Assembly: GCF_026239695.1 (NCBI RefSeq)
Contig: NZ_JAPIVS010000005.1
Coordinates: forward strand, 310,001 to 374,000
DNA from: Pedobacter sp. MC2016-15
GTDB lineage: Bacteria > Bacteroidota > Bacteroidia > Sphingobacteriales > Sphingobacteriaceae
Reading direction: 5' to 3'
DNA: 64,000 bases
The translations under genes and the position numbers were made by a program. Under the pieces are notes generated by a model. The model saw only the letters and a program-made list of their open reading frames with translations. It did not search any database and was not told where the DNA came from. This document shows, one piece after another, positions 34,555 to 43,509 of this stretch (position 1 is its first letter; the number at the start of each line of letters is the position of its first letter).

Positions 34555-37500
34555 ATGACAAAAAAAATTAGTAAGAGATTTCTTCCTTTTAAACTATTCC
34601 TATGCCTTTTTCTGCTCCAGGCATTATTATTAACCACATTGCAGTCCCGGGCCAACAATCAGCTTCCCGCGAACCTGGATACCAGAATCTCCTTAAAAGC
34701 TACAGACCTGCCTGTAAGGGAGGTGCTCCGGAAGATCAACCAGATGGTAAAAATTGATATCATTTATGGCTCAGAAGGGCTGAAGCCTTCCAGTAAAATC
34801 AGTGTGGATTTCAAAGATGAAAAGTTATCAGAGGTACTTCGCCAAATTCTGAATCCACTGAATCTCACCTTCAGTTATTCCAAAAACCTGCTCATCATCA
34901 AGGCTATGCCAACTTCAACTGCCACTGCAAAGCCTGAAGCTGAAAAAGAGCAGGCACGTCTTACCGGAAAGGTTACAGATGCACAGGGCATGACGCTTCC
35001 GGGAGTAAGTGTAAAAGTAAAGGAATCAGGCCAGGTAACAAGCACCGATAGTAAAGGTCAGTATTCCCTGAATATGAGTCCGGCGGGACAGACATTGGTT
35101 TTCACCTTTATCGGTTATCTCACACAGGAGGTATCCATAGATGGAAGATCTGTAGTGAATGTTTCGCTGAAGGAGGAGTCTAAAGCTTTAACAGAGGTGG
35201 TGGTGACGGCATTGGGTATCGCCAGAGAAAAGAAAGCCTTAGCCTATGCAGTAACCGAACTGAATGGCAGTGAATTTACCAAAGCCAGAGAGAATAACCT
35301 TGGAAATGCACTTGTGGGTAAAGTAGCAGGAGTAAATGCGACAAGTACTGCGACAGGAGCCGGCGGATCCAGCAGGGTGATCATCAGAGGAAACGGGTCA
35401 CTCAGCGGCGAAAATCAGCCTTTGTATGTGGTAAATGGGGTGCCTGTGACCAATGCCACACCCAGCAGTCCCGGAACATACGGTGGTGTAGACCGTGGGG
35501 ACGGACTGAATAGTATCAATCCTGATGACATTGAATCTATTTCAGTGCTCAAGGGTGGTACTGCAGCAGCTTTATACGGTTCAAGAGCAGCCAATGGTGT
35601 GATCCTTATTACCACAAAAACCGGAAAAGGACAAAGAGGCCTGGGCGTAGACTTCAATTCAACTTTTACTGCCGAGACACCTTTGTCGACGCCCGACTGG
35701 CAATATGAATATGGATCCGGAAACCGTGGGGAAAAGCCTACATCTCAGTCTGAGGCTGTAGCAAACGGACGTATCTCCTGGGGTGCCCGGCTGGATGGCT
35801 CTTCCGTCATCAACACGGATGGAACCGCAAGACCTTACAGTGCTCAGAAGGATAATATCAAAAATTTTTATAATACCGGTACGACGCTTTCCAATACCCT
35901 GGCACTAACGGGGGGCGACGAGAAGGCTAACTTCAGGTTTTCGGTATCAAACATGGATAACCGGGGCATTCTTCCTAACTCTTCGATCAACAGGAAAACC
36001 TTTAACCTCAGTGCCAGTGCTAATCTTTCCAAAAAGATCATCTTCGAGGGTACAGCTCAGTTCAATATCGAGAAAAACAAAAACAGAAGTTATATTGCCG
36101 ACTTCACCAAAAACCCAAACGCTTCTGTAGGCTTGATTGCCACCAGTCTGGATGTTCGCAGTTTGTCGCCCGGATTTGATGAAAGAGGTTATGAGGTACC
36201 ATGGAATGATTACGTTTTTGTAGTTAACCCTTATTTTGCTGTAAACAAAGTTAAAAATGAAGATAACAGACGTCGGTTTATAGGATCCTTCAGCACACGT
36301 TATAACATCACTGAAAACTTATATGCCCGCGGGCGACTGGGTATCGATTATATCAATACTGACGCATTTGATCTGGATCCTACGGGGATTCTGACCAATA
36401 CACAAGGCAGCATGACGACCGACCGTAGTGCGCGTTTTGAAACCAATGCCGAGGCCATCATCGGATTTGACAAGACCTTTGGAAAGTTTAGCACGAATAT
36501 CCTGGTTGGTGGAAACCAGATGCATACTGAAACCAGGTCCGGAGGTTTGTCCAGTGGACTATTTAATGTGCCTTTCAGCTATTTCATAGGCAACGGCAGT
36601 AGCCAGACCTTCACCGATCTCTTCATGGCCTCAGCCATCAACTCGCTTTTTAGTGCTGCAGATATTGGCTTCAATAATTTTCTCTACCTGAACCTGACAG
36701 GAAGGAAAGACTGGTTCTCTACTTTGTCAAAAAGTAAAAACAGTTTGTTTTATCCATCAGCAGGTTTGAGCTTCATCGTTTCCAACGCCTGGAAAACAAA
36801 ACCAAACTGGTTATCCTATGCTAAAGTGCGTTCTTCATGGGCGCAGGTTGGCGGTGGCGCACCAAGTCCTTATTCACTGCAGCTGAGTTACAGCGCTCCT
36901 TCAGTAAAACATCTCGATCAGTCGCTCATGTACATTACCGGAACGAATATACCACAGGAGCTAAAACCTTATACCTCAACTACTACTGAAGCTGGTATCG
37001 AAACCCGTATGTTTAACAGCAGGATTGGTGTTGATCTTACGCTCTATAACAGGGTGACTACCAATGATATTGTAAATGCGGCGGTAGCTGTTTCATCAAG
37101 CTTCAATTCAGTATCACTGAACGTAGGTAAAATGAGAAATAAGGGAGTGGAACTGTTGCTGACGGGCAATCCTTTGCGTAATCCCGAAGGCCTGAACTGG
37201 GATGTCAGTTATAATGTGGCTTACAATGATAATAAGGTGATCAGGCTGGCAGAAGGTCTGGATAAGTTAGCGCTGCCGGGAGCAAGTCCAAGGACTGAGA
37301 ATGCCTACATCTATCATTATGAAGGAGAATCCTTTGGTATGATTGCCGGAAATAAAGCCAGGAGGGATGTAAATGGCAACATTATCTATAACAATGCAAA
37401 CGGAATTCCGCTTCAGAGTGAAATTGTGGCGCTGGGAAAAGGTGTGCCTCCTTTAACGATGGGTATTTCCAACACTTTTGGATATGAAAATTTCTCTCTG

Positions 37501-37968
37501 GGATTTCTTGTTGATGGAAAGTTTGGGGGTAGCTTATATACCTCTACAAATGCTTATGGCACCTATTACGGTCTTGATAAAAGGACAACCGCCAATGGAG
37601 TACGTGAGAATGGCGTAGCTGTGAGTGGGGTAGATCAGAATGGGGCACCCTACAGCGCTGTCGTGCCCGCGCAAACGTATTACCAGGGTATTGCCTATAC
37701 GCTCAGTGATCAGTTTGTTTACAAATCGGATTTTATCAAGTTGCGTCAGCTCACTTTCGGATATGCCTTGCCAAAAAAGATGCTTGCCAAAACCCCTCTG
37801 CAGTCGGCCTCGGTTTCGCTGGTGGCACGTAATCTCTGGCTGATCTACAGTGCTGTGCCAAACGTTGATCCGGAATCAAGCTATAATAACTCCAATGCGC
37901 AGGGCCTTGAAAATTTCGGTGTTCCTACCACGAGAAGTTATGGTGTAAACTTATCTGTTAAATTCTAA
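34555..37968 (+). CDS. SusC/RagA-type TonB-linked outer-membrane protein
   Basis: Large receptor of 1137 residues for uptake of oligomeric nutrients. Order: signal peptide (1-34), STN domain (about 45-115), carboxypeptidase-like domain (about 133-210, LTGKVTDAQGMTLPGVSV), the SusC plug (about 215-350, VVTALGIAREKKALAYAV, RGNGSLSGENQPLYVVNG, SISVLKGGTAAALYGSRAANG) and a barrel ending in GVNLSVKF. The STN domain pairs with the FecR and sigma factor encoded upstream. The ligand is unknown, since no glycosidase is adjacent. Confidence 0.95.
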   Translation: MTKKISKRFLPFKLFLCLFLLQALLLTTLQSRANNQLPANLDTRISLKATDLPVREVLRKINQMVKIDIIYGSEGLKPSSKISVDFKDEKLSEVLRQILNPLNLTFSYSKNLLIIKAMPTSTATAKPEAEKEQARLTGKVTDAQGMTLPGVSVKVKESGQVTSTDSKGQYSLNMSPAGQTLVFTFIGYLTQEVSIDGRSVVNVSLKEESKALTEVVVTALGIAREKKALAYAVTELNGSEFTKARENNLGNALVGKVAGVNATSTATGAGGSSRVIIRGNGSLSGENQPLYVVNGVPVTNATPSSPGTYGGVDRGDGLNSINPDDIESISVLKGGTAAALYGSRAANGVILITTKTGKGQRGLGVDFNSTFTAETPLSTPDWQYEYGSGNRGEKPTSQSEAVANGRISWGARLDGSSVINTDGTARPYSAQKDNIKNFYNTGTTLSNTLALTGGDEKANFRFSVSNMDNRGILPNSSINRKTFNLSASANLSKKIIFEGTAQFNIEKNKNRSYIADFTKNPNASVGLIATSLDVRSLSPGFDERGYEVPWNDYVFVVNPYFAVNKVKNEDNRRRFIGSFSTRYNITENLYARGRLGIDYINTDAFDLDPTGILTNTQGSMTTDRSARFETNAEAIIGFDKTFGKFSTNILVGGNQMHTETRSGGLSSGLFNVPFSYFIGNGSSQTFTDLFMASAINSLFSAADIGFNNFLYLNLTGRKDWFSTLSKSKNSLFYPSAGLSFIVSNAWKTKPNWLSYAKVRSSWAQVGGGAPSPYSLQLSYSAPSVKHLDQSLMYITGTNIPQELKPYTSTTTEAGIETRMFNSRIGVDLTLYNRVTTNDIVNAAVAVSSSFNSVSLNVGKMRNKGVELLLTGNPLRNPEGLNWDVSYNVAYNDNKVIRLAEGLDKLALPGASPRTENAYIYHYEGESFGMIAGNKARRDVNGNIIYNNANGIPLQSEIVALGKGVPPLTMGISNTFGYENFSLGFLVDGKFGGSLYTSTNAYGTYYGLDKRTTANGVRENGVAVSGVDQNGAPYSAVVPAQTYYQGIAYTLSDQFVYKSDFIKLRQLTFGYALPKKMLAKTPLQSASVSLVARNLWLIYSAVPNVDPESSYNNSNAQGLENFGVPTTRSYGVNLSVKF

Positions 37969-37979
37969 TCTGCTCAATT

Positions 37980-39575
37980 ATGTATATGAAAATAAATCAA
38001 CATAAATCGTATTCCGCAAGGCTTTTAGCGCTGGTGTTTGTCTTTTTGCTTTCGGGATGTGACAAGGGTTTTGAGGAGCTGAATACAAACCCTAATGCCT
38101 ACACGGAACCAGTAGTGGCCAATCTGTTTTCCTATAACCTGATAAAAACGGCTGGTGAAAGTGATGGCAACACGCTGTACCCTAATGATAAGCTTGCAGG
38201 GGCGATGATGCAGTATTTTGCATCATTGAATGCTTACCAATGGACTGGCGATAAGTACCTCGCCAAGGCCGGATATACTGATGGCCTCTTCGGCTCAGTG
38301 TATGGAGTGGAGCTCAAGGAGAATTCGCAGATCATTGCGGAGACAGCCGGGAGCCCCGATCAAATCAACCTGCACCATATTGCTCAGATATGGAGGGTCT
38401 TTATTTTGCACAGGGCGACAGATTTTTATGGCGATGTTCCCTATTCAGAGGCAGGTTTGGGATATGTCTCGGGGATATATAAGCCGAAATACGACAAGCA
38501 GTCTGATATCTATCCGGCGATGCTAAAGCAGCTGGAGTCATCTGCAGCTTTACTTGATGCAAGCAAGCCCAGCTATGGAGCGGCCGACTATGTTTACAAC
38601 GGTAACGTCGCCAAGTGGAAGACTTTTGCCTATTCAATGATGCTGCGCTTGGGAATGAGGCTGACTAAGGTGGATCCTGCACTGGCAGAAACATGGGTGA
38701 AGAAGGCGATTGCGGGCGGCGTGATGCAAAGTAATGATGATGTAGCACGATTGAATCATACCGATGGTACGGAGCTGAATTTTTACTGGTCTGGTCGCGA
38801 GTTGAGGGGCGGCGAAGGAGTGCCTCCATCAGCAAAAGGTACAGGTTATGGCAAGATGGGACAAACATTTGTGAACCATCTGAAAAATACGGGAGACCCG
38901 AGACTGCCTTTCTATATCACGCTTTGGCCTGGAAATGCTGATCCTACGCAGCTGCCCACCAGCACGATTGCTGCGAACCAGAAGGGGCTGCCGCATGGGT
39001 ATGACTATTCGTCGATTAAGACCTTGATTCCGGGATGGACTGATGGTATGCTTGCAGATTATTCTGAAATCAACCTGAACACTGTTGCCAGCAATTCTAC
39101 GCCAAGTGTATTTCTGAGTTACAATGAAGTGGAGCTGTATCTGGCAGAAGCGGCATTGAGGGGCTGGGGAACAGCGGATCCGAAGGCTCATTACGAAAAT
39201 GCAGTGCGGGCATCAATGAAGATCCAGAGTATTTATCCGGGGGGCAGCAGCGTATCAGATGCGCAGATCAATGCCTACCTGGCACAAAATCCGTATACCG
39301 GCGGTAGCTTTGAGGACCAGATGAAGCAAATCCATACGCAATTCTGGGCATCGCAGTTTATGAATAATATGGAGGTATATGCGAATTGGCGTCGCACAGG
39401 CTATCCGGTGTTGATTCCTACCAATTATCCTGGTAACGAAACAGGAGGGACCATGCCCAGAAGGTTACCTTATCCGCAAAGCGAGGCCAGCTTGAATAGT
39501 GAAAACTATAAAAATGCTGTTGCCACGCAGGGACCGGATCTGTGGACTACAAGAATCTGGTGGGATAAGTTGTAA
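37980..39575 (+). CDS. SusD/RagB-family surface lipoprotein
   Basis: Partner of the SusC protein, 531 residues; the true start may be the ATG at 37986. The lipobox LLSGC lies near residue 26. The sequence matches the SusD-like group with FEELNTNPNAY near the N-terminus, FYGDVPYSEAG, and a WKTFAYSMMLRLGMRL helix, ending with RLPYPQSEASLNSENY and LWTTRIWWDK. It binds the substrate at the surface and acts as the lid of the SusC channel. It is 11 bp after susC. Confidence 0.93.
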   Translation: MYMKINQHKSYSARLLALVFVFLLSGCDKGFEELNTNPNAYTEPVVANLFSYNLIKTAGESDGNTLYPNDKLAGAMMQYFASLNAYQWTGDKYLAKAGYTDGLFGSVYGVELKENSQIIAETAGSPDQINLHHIAQIWRVFILHRATDFYGDVPYSEAGLGYVSGIYKPKYDKQSDIYPAMLKQLESSAALLDASKPSYGAADYVYNGNVAKWKTFAYSMMLRLGMRLTKVDPALAETWVKKAIAGGVMQSNDDVARLNHTDGTELNFYWSGRELRGGEGVPPSAKGTGYGKMGQTFVNHLKNTGDPRLPFYITLWPGNADPTQLPTSTIAANQKGLPHGYDYSSIKTLIPGWTDGMLADYSEINLNTVASNSTPSVFLSYNEVELYLAEAALRGWGTADPKAHYENAVRASMKIQSIYPGGSSVSDAQINAYLAQNPYTGGSFEDQMKQIHTQFWASQFMNNMEVYANWRRTGYPVLIPTNYPGNETGGTMPRRLPYPQSEASLNSENYKNAVATQGPDLWTTRIWWDKL

Positions 39576-39597
39576 TTTTTTGCTCTTAAAGCAGGTG

Positions 39598-39630
39598 AAG
39601 GGGGAGGATCTGTAGCAGGCCTTCCCCCTT
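39598..39630 (+). terminator. Hairpin after the susCD operon
   Basis: AAGGGGGAGG (39598-39607) pairs with CCTTCCCCCTT (39620-39630), with one bulged base. It follows the SusD stop by 22 bp. The T-tract is poor, so it may act as a transcript-stabilising 3' end. Confidence 0.6.
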
Positions 39631-39703
39631 ATCCATGCAGAAGACCTCCAATTTTATTTACGTATCTAATTTAAAAATCATCATATCTTTGTTCGTACTT
39701 TGC

Positions 39704-39925
39704 TCGGGGTTTGTTATGGGTTAAGCTATGGTTTAGCTAATGTTGAGCTATGCTTGAACTATACCATGTTTACCCCATGTAGACTCCAACTTTACCAGAA
39801 CTTTACTTAAAGGGTAAATATGGGGTTGAGTTGGTGTAGAGTTCTGGTAAACATAGGGTAAACATGGTATAGCGTGACTATAGTTCGACCATAGTTGAGG
39901 GATAGTTTAACCCATAACAAACCTC
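39704..39925. repeat. Large inverted repeat with internal 11-bp period
   Basis: Arms of about 95 bp (39704-39800 and 39835-39925), roughly 80% identical, could fold into one long hairpin; TTTGTTATGGGTTAA and CTATACCATGTTTACCC are exact in both arms. Within each arm short units beginning (A/G)CTAT repeat every 11 bp, one helical turn. No open frame of note is present. It marks the left edge of the accessory region. It could be a MITE-like element or a phased binding array. Confidence 0.75.
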
Positions 39926-40043
39926 GAACGAATACAGAGTAAAAGCAAGTTCTGCTCTCGCGATAGTGATGTTGTATCTAGTACTTGGCTCGTTTTTAAT
40001 TTGGATTGGAGTTTATTTTGTATATTAGCGTATCAGGACCTAG

Positions 40044-40104
40044 AGAGTTGTACGACTCTTGATGGCCTTGAACAAATCCTCGGTTTGGAACCGGGGTTTT
40101 TTTA
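40044..40104 (+). terminator. Double hairpin ending in a T-tract
   Basis: AGAGTTGTACGACTCT (40044-40059) is a near-perfect palindrome. A stem of AAATCCTCGGTT with AACCGGGGTTTT (40074-40100) follows, running into TTTTTTT. On the plus strand no coding gene ends here, so this may be the 3' end of a small RNA. On the other strand it may also stop the HEPN gene at 40102. Confidence 0.5.
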
Positions 40105-41025
40105 TATCCCATTAAATGAGTATAATTCTGAAGTGTTCACTAAGCTCAGATCACTAGCATACTCCCGATAAGCCTTTGCCTCTGCTTCAAGACACTCAAT
40201 TTTATTTAAACACATCGTTTTCGTCAATTTCACAAATGATCTTACGCGATCTTGCAGCTGATTTGCTTCAGCCTCAGTTACCGCAAAATCACTAGCATAT
40301 CGGGCACCAGAATAACTTTTTACCAGGATGTCAAATAACCTTTGATCTTCCTTACTGCCTGTTAGAAATAGCTTATATGGCCGATTGGAAAAGCATCGGC
40401 ATATGCCCAGCAACCGGTAAAGATTGTGCACTTCAGATCTATAACCAAGCTGGACCCGGATTAAAGCAATGCAGCATTGTTCAACTACCTGATGCAGTAA
40501 AAAGGTGCCGACGGTAAACTGTTGCTTATTTATACATGCAAGGGCGCCTTGTAGGAAGCCCCCAGCCAAGGCAATTCGGTGATTGTAATTCTTGCTGGCC
40601 TTTGCAGCCGCATCTCCCGGGATGTATTGAGTCTGGCAGCTACAATTTGAGTACCCATCGGAAGTATATAATAAATTGGCCGAGCTGTAGGCTTTGATAA
40701 AAAACCTGCTGTTCGCTTTGATAGCATCCGCAATGGCCTCCTTACCATGAGTGATGATTGTGACCGTACCCTTTTTGAAATAGTTATTCGAAAAATCCTG
40801 CACTTGATGATCCACCCGGGTAATGGATTCAGTAACCATCAGCAGGAAATAATGAGCAGTATGATCAAATTCTGGTATTTTGAAACAACTATCAGATACA
40901 TCGGAAGTAATGTTCTGGGATAGACACAGAATTTGCAGAGGCTGAAACTTCTGTACCAGAGCTTCAATGAATGTTTTTAAATAGTACGCCTGATCATTGG
41001 CAGGCGTTAGAATTCGCATTTCCAT
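40102..41025 (-). CDS. HEPN-domain protein
   Basis: A 307-residue protein with a C-terminal HEPN domain (about 150-275): GTFLLHQVVEQCCIALIRVQLGYRSEVHNLYRLL, then SGARYASDFAVTEAEANQLQDRV. The N-terminal half (about 1-140) is alpha/beta, with a LCLSQN...YFLLMVTES pattern like a degenerate nucleotidyltransferase fold; that part is uncertain. HEPN domains are often RNases in toxin-antitoxin and defence modules. A clear catalytic R-x4-6-H is not evident (RSEVH has spacing 3). A highly structured element lies 67 bp upstream of its start. Confidence 0.7.
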   Translation of the reverse strand: MEMRILTPANDQAYYLKTFIEALVQKFQPLQILCLSQNITSDVSDSCFKIPEFDHTAHYFLLMVTESITRVDHQVQDFSNNYFKKGTVTIITHGKEAIADAIKANSRFFIKAYSSANLLYTSDGYSNCSCQTQYIPGDAAAKASKNYNHRIALAGGFLQGALACINKQQFTVGTFLLHQVVEQCCIALIRVQLGYRSEVHNLYRLLGICRCFSNRPYKLFLTGSKEDQRLFDILVKSYSGARYASDFAVTEAEANQLQDRVRSFVKLTKTMCLNKIECLEAEAKAYREYASDLSLVNTSELYSFNGI

Positions 41026-41091
41026 ATGTTGATCTCATTTAAGTTTACAAAATAAAATGAGTCAGATATAAGAGGGTTAAACAAAAAACAA

Positions 41092-41220
41092 GGCGTGAAA
41101 CCCACCTACCGTCTTAGAGGCCCTGAGAAGCCTTGGATACGGAAAGCAGGCCCACGCCTATGACGTGAGCACTACACTTACCTCTCGTATCCTTGTGAAA
41201 TTTCTCAGGTTTCTAAGACG
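41092..41220. ncRNA. Candidate structured RNA, possible pseudoknot
   Basis: Three nested perfect stems stack on each other: CGTCTTAG/CTAAGACG (41110-41117 with 41213-41220), CCTGAGAA/TTCTCAGG (41122-41129 with 41202-41209) and GGATACG/CGTATCC (41135-41141 with 41186-41192). GGCGTG (41092-41097), outside the helix, can pair with CACGCC (41153-41158) in the apical loop, giving a pseudoknot. CACG can instead pair with CGTG at 41164, a possible switch. There is no open frame. On the minus strand it lies in the leader of the HEPN gene. No known RNA family is recognised. Confidence 0.65.
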
Positions 41221-41411
41221 AGACTCAAAGTGCGAATGCTTCAAAATGTTGTATGAAGTAAACGCTAAAAATAATTTTTAATCAATCATTATCCAAACTT
41301 ACGAATATGGAAACATATAAACAAACTAAAAGTACTTTATAAATTACTAATCGTTCTTTTTTAGGAAGGAATAATATCTGATTAACGACTTTAGTGAGTA
41401 AATATTAAAAT

Positions 41412-41732
41412 ATGAGTGATTGGAATCTTATGAATAATGATCCCGAAAAAGATCTATCATCAATAGGTGCATTATTTGAAACAGGCAAGATCAAAAAGAT
41501 GTATGATATTGCTGAATTGTACCCGACAAAGATTATTAAATTACTAGGAATAAATTCAGAACGTTATTCTGTAAAATTAGCCGATCCCGAAAAATTTACG
41601 GTGTCAGAGGTGTTGAGAATGGCATATATCTTTAATATTGATCCAAACCTGATCCTTAATGTGATTCAGGTCGAAAGCGAAAAGAGAATCATAACTAAGA
41701 TCAGTCATCATAAGAGCAAAAATGCTAAATAG
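41412..41732 (+). CDS. XRE-like helix-turn-helix protein
   Basis: A 106-residue protein. Its core (LFETGKIKKMYDIAELYPTK, then INSERYSVKLADPEKFTVSE and AYIFNIDPNLILNVI) follows a helix-turn-helix pattern common in small Bacteroidota proteins, in which a helix pair is followed by an (R/K)-x-(S)-x-K-L-x-x-P turn and a final recognition-like helix. The C-terminus is basic (KISHHKSKNAK). It is divergent from the HEPN gene, with the structured RNA between them. It could be a regulator or an antitoxin; this is inferred from position. Confidence 0.6.
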   Translation: MSDWNLMNNDPEKDLSSIGALFETGKIKKMYDIAELYPTKIIKLLGINSERYSVKLADPEKFTVSEVLRMAYIFNIDPNLILNVIQVESEKRIITKISHHKSKNAK

Positions 41733-41778
41733 GAGACTCACCTTGTAGTATAGCTATGTAAACACCAAACTTTTCGTC

Positions 41779-42183
41779 CTATGTAAATCCGCTGGTCATT
41801 CCAATCTGAGTAGTTCTGATATCGGCACGGAAAAGCATCTTGCTTACACTTTCAATAGGTAAACCATTGCCTAATGTTACTGTTGTCACATATGTATGCC
41901 GCGCAATATGAAACGTTAAATGTTTTGTGATACCGCATAGGTCGGCGATCTCTTTCAGATAAGCATTCATCTTCTGGTTGCTATTTAGTAGCAAAACCCT
42001 TTCACTATGTACATACAACGGATGATCAGGATACCTATGAACAATATCCTTTGCAATCGGCAATAATGGAATATGAGAAGCAACGGATGTTTTATGCCGC
42101 TTCTTCATAATCCATGATGCACCGTCTAATCTTTTTTTGATCTCTGATAAGCTAACTTCAATAAGATCATGTCCTAATTGATG
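41779..42183 (-). pseudogene. Tyrosine integrase remnant (C-terminal half)
   Basis: The catalytic half of a Bacteroidota tyrosine recombinase. The open frame continues upstream of the ATG at 42108 without a start codon (GHDLIEVSLSEIKK...), so the N-terminal half is missing. KKRHKTSVASHIPLLPIAKDI and the HIARHTYVTTVTLGNGLPIESVSKML box (H-x-x-R) are intact. The end is wrong: after RTTQI the usual YAR with the nucleophile tyrosine is replaced by GMTSGFT and a stop. It cannot recombine and is a relic of an older insertion. Confidence 0.8.
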
Positions 42184-42195
42184 ATGATAAGATTT

Positions 42196-42990
42196 TTAAA
42201 TTGTGGGTACTGTTCCACCGTCGATAACGAAATTTGTTCCTGTCAAGTAATTGGCTCTTGGTGAAACTAAAAAGCCCACCAATTCGGCTACTTCTTCCGG
42301 TTCGGCAGGTCTGCCATAGGGTATTCCACCCAATGCATCCATAACACTTTGCTGCGCTTCCTCTACTGTACTATTTGCCTTTCTTGCAATCTCGCCCAAC
42401 CAGTCTATAGAAGCTGTTGTATTGATCCAGCCTGGCGAAACAGTGAGCACACGGACACCCTTTGGCGTAACTTCATTTGATAAACTTTTACTGTAATTGA
42501 TAAGTCCTGCTTTTGAAGCAGCATAAGGCAAGGTAGAATCATATAAAGGCAATTTGCCCTGAATGGAAGCAATGTGGATAATAACACCACTTTTACGGTT
42601 GATCATTTGTGGTAAAAATCCTCTGTCAAGCCTGACAGGAGCAAGTAGATTAGCTTGTAGGGTTGAGATCCAATCCTCATCATTCAATACTGAAAAACCA
42701 CCGGCGGGTGTTGATGAAGCACCAAGGTTGTTTACCAGAATATCCAGCCTGCCAAAAGTTGACAGTACTTCGCTAATTACTTTTTGCGCATCATCTGCCT
42801 TACTGAGGTCAGCAGAAATAAAATAAAGGTCCGGATCTGGCTGTTCGGATTTGTTTCTCGCGGTAATCACTACTGTTGCACCAGCGGACTTTAAACGTTC
42901 TGCGATTGCTTTTCCTGCACCCTTTGTGCCTCCTGTTACTAAGGCGATCCTGCCGGATAATTCGTTGCTGTAATTGAATTGCTGTTCCAT
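42196..42990 (-). CDS. Short-chain dehydrogenase/reductase
   Basis: SDR of 264 residues from the ATG at 42990 (MEQQFNYSNELSGRIALVTGG). The NAD(P) motif is TGGTKGAG, NNLGAS replaces the usual NNAG, and the catalytic Y-x3-K is in LPYAASKAGLINY. The end YLTGTNFVIDGGTVPT is standard for the family. It lies just outside the tRNA-Asp elements, next to an integrase relic, so it may have come with an older insertion. A 14-bp palindrome sits upstream of its start. The substrate is unknown. Confidence 0.88.
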   Translation of the reverse strand: MEQQFNYSNELSGRIALVTGGTKGAGKAIAERLKSAGATVVITARNKSEQPDPDLYFISADLSKADDAQKVISEVLSTFGRLDILVNNLGASSTPAGGFSVLNDEDWISTLQANLLAPVRLDRGFLPQMINRKSGVIIHIASIQGKLPLYDSTLPYAASKAGLINYSKSLSNEVTPKGVRVLTVSPGWINTTASIDWLGEIARKANSTVEEAQQSVMDALGGIPYGRPAEPEEVAELVGFLVSPRANYLTGTNFVIDGGTVPTI

Positions 42991-43063
42991 ATTTTCTTTG
43001 TTGATAGTACAAATTTCGATAGTATGCGGATGACAAACAATTACGGTATTACGATTCAAATAG

Positions 43064-43077
43064 GGATAAATTTATCC
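43064..43077. promoter_or_regulatory. Perfect palindrome upstream of the SDR gene
   Basis: GGATAAATTTATCC is a perfect 14-bp palindrome 74 bp before the SDR ATG. Its right half continues as AATTTATCCGTAT, identical to a stretch in the AKR/HxlR intergenic region (about 32277-32289), suggesting a shared regulator. Confidence 0.45.
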
Positions 43078-43138
43078 GTATTGATTCTGACCGCTGGCAG
43101 GGATGACTAAGAATGTTTAAAAAAGGATATAAATGCAA

Positions 43139-43164
43139 AAAGCCCCGACTTTTGTTGAGGCTTT
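43139..43164. terminator. Hairpin at the left element junction
   Basis: AAAGCC (43139-43144) pairs with GGCTTT (43159-43164), with inner CGAC/GTTG pairing. It directly abuts the att core and was probably the original downstream terminator of the tRNA-Asp gene before the elements inserted. Confidence 0.65.
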
Positions 43165-43165
43165 A

Positions 43166-43180
43166 GCGGACCGGACGGGT
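43166..43180. other. att site, left end of the tandem array
   Basis: GCGGACCGGACGGG matches the 3' end of the tRNA-Asp gene at 59596-59609. It is followed by TCTTTATGAAAGTA, shared with the copy at 47699. It marks the chromosome-side end of the smaller element. Confidence 0.85.
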
Positions 43181-43310
43181 CTTTATGAAAGTAGCCTAAC
43201 GGCCTTTAGTTTACGTTTTTTATGCTTTTTCGATTTTGACTCATGAATTATTCACTAATTTCATTGTATAATATAGCTGCAATGCTTTGATAAAAATATA
43301 CGAATTATTC
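43180..43310. repeat. Element left-end repeat, copy 1
   Basis: About 130 bp that closely match 47713-47845, including TCTTTATGAAAGTA at the start and AATATAGCTGCAATGCT near the end. They are the common left termini of two related integrative elements. Confidence 0.8.
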
Positions 43311-43509
43311 TGTTATTTATTTACCACCTCAATTGCATTATGCTAAGATTAAGCATAAACAATTAGCTTACTATCAACACGGATTTATTAGAAGAAACAT
43401 CAAGCCTATAATTATCTTCTTACCTATGATGTAGCCGTCCAAGCCTATCAGTTCTTTTATATTGATCTCTAATTATGGCATTGGAGTTGCTATTTGTTCA
43501 AGATACTAT

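Noticed and set aside
40021..40100. tRNA or tmRNA fragment
   Set aside because: The GGTTTGGAACC stem recalls a tRNA arm, but no other arms are present and it ends in a T-tract like a terminator.
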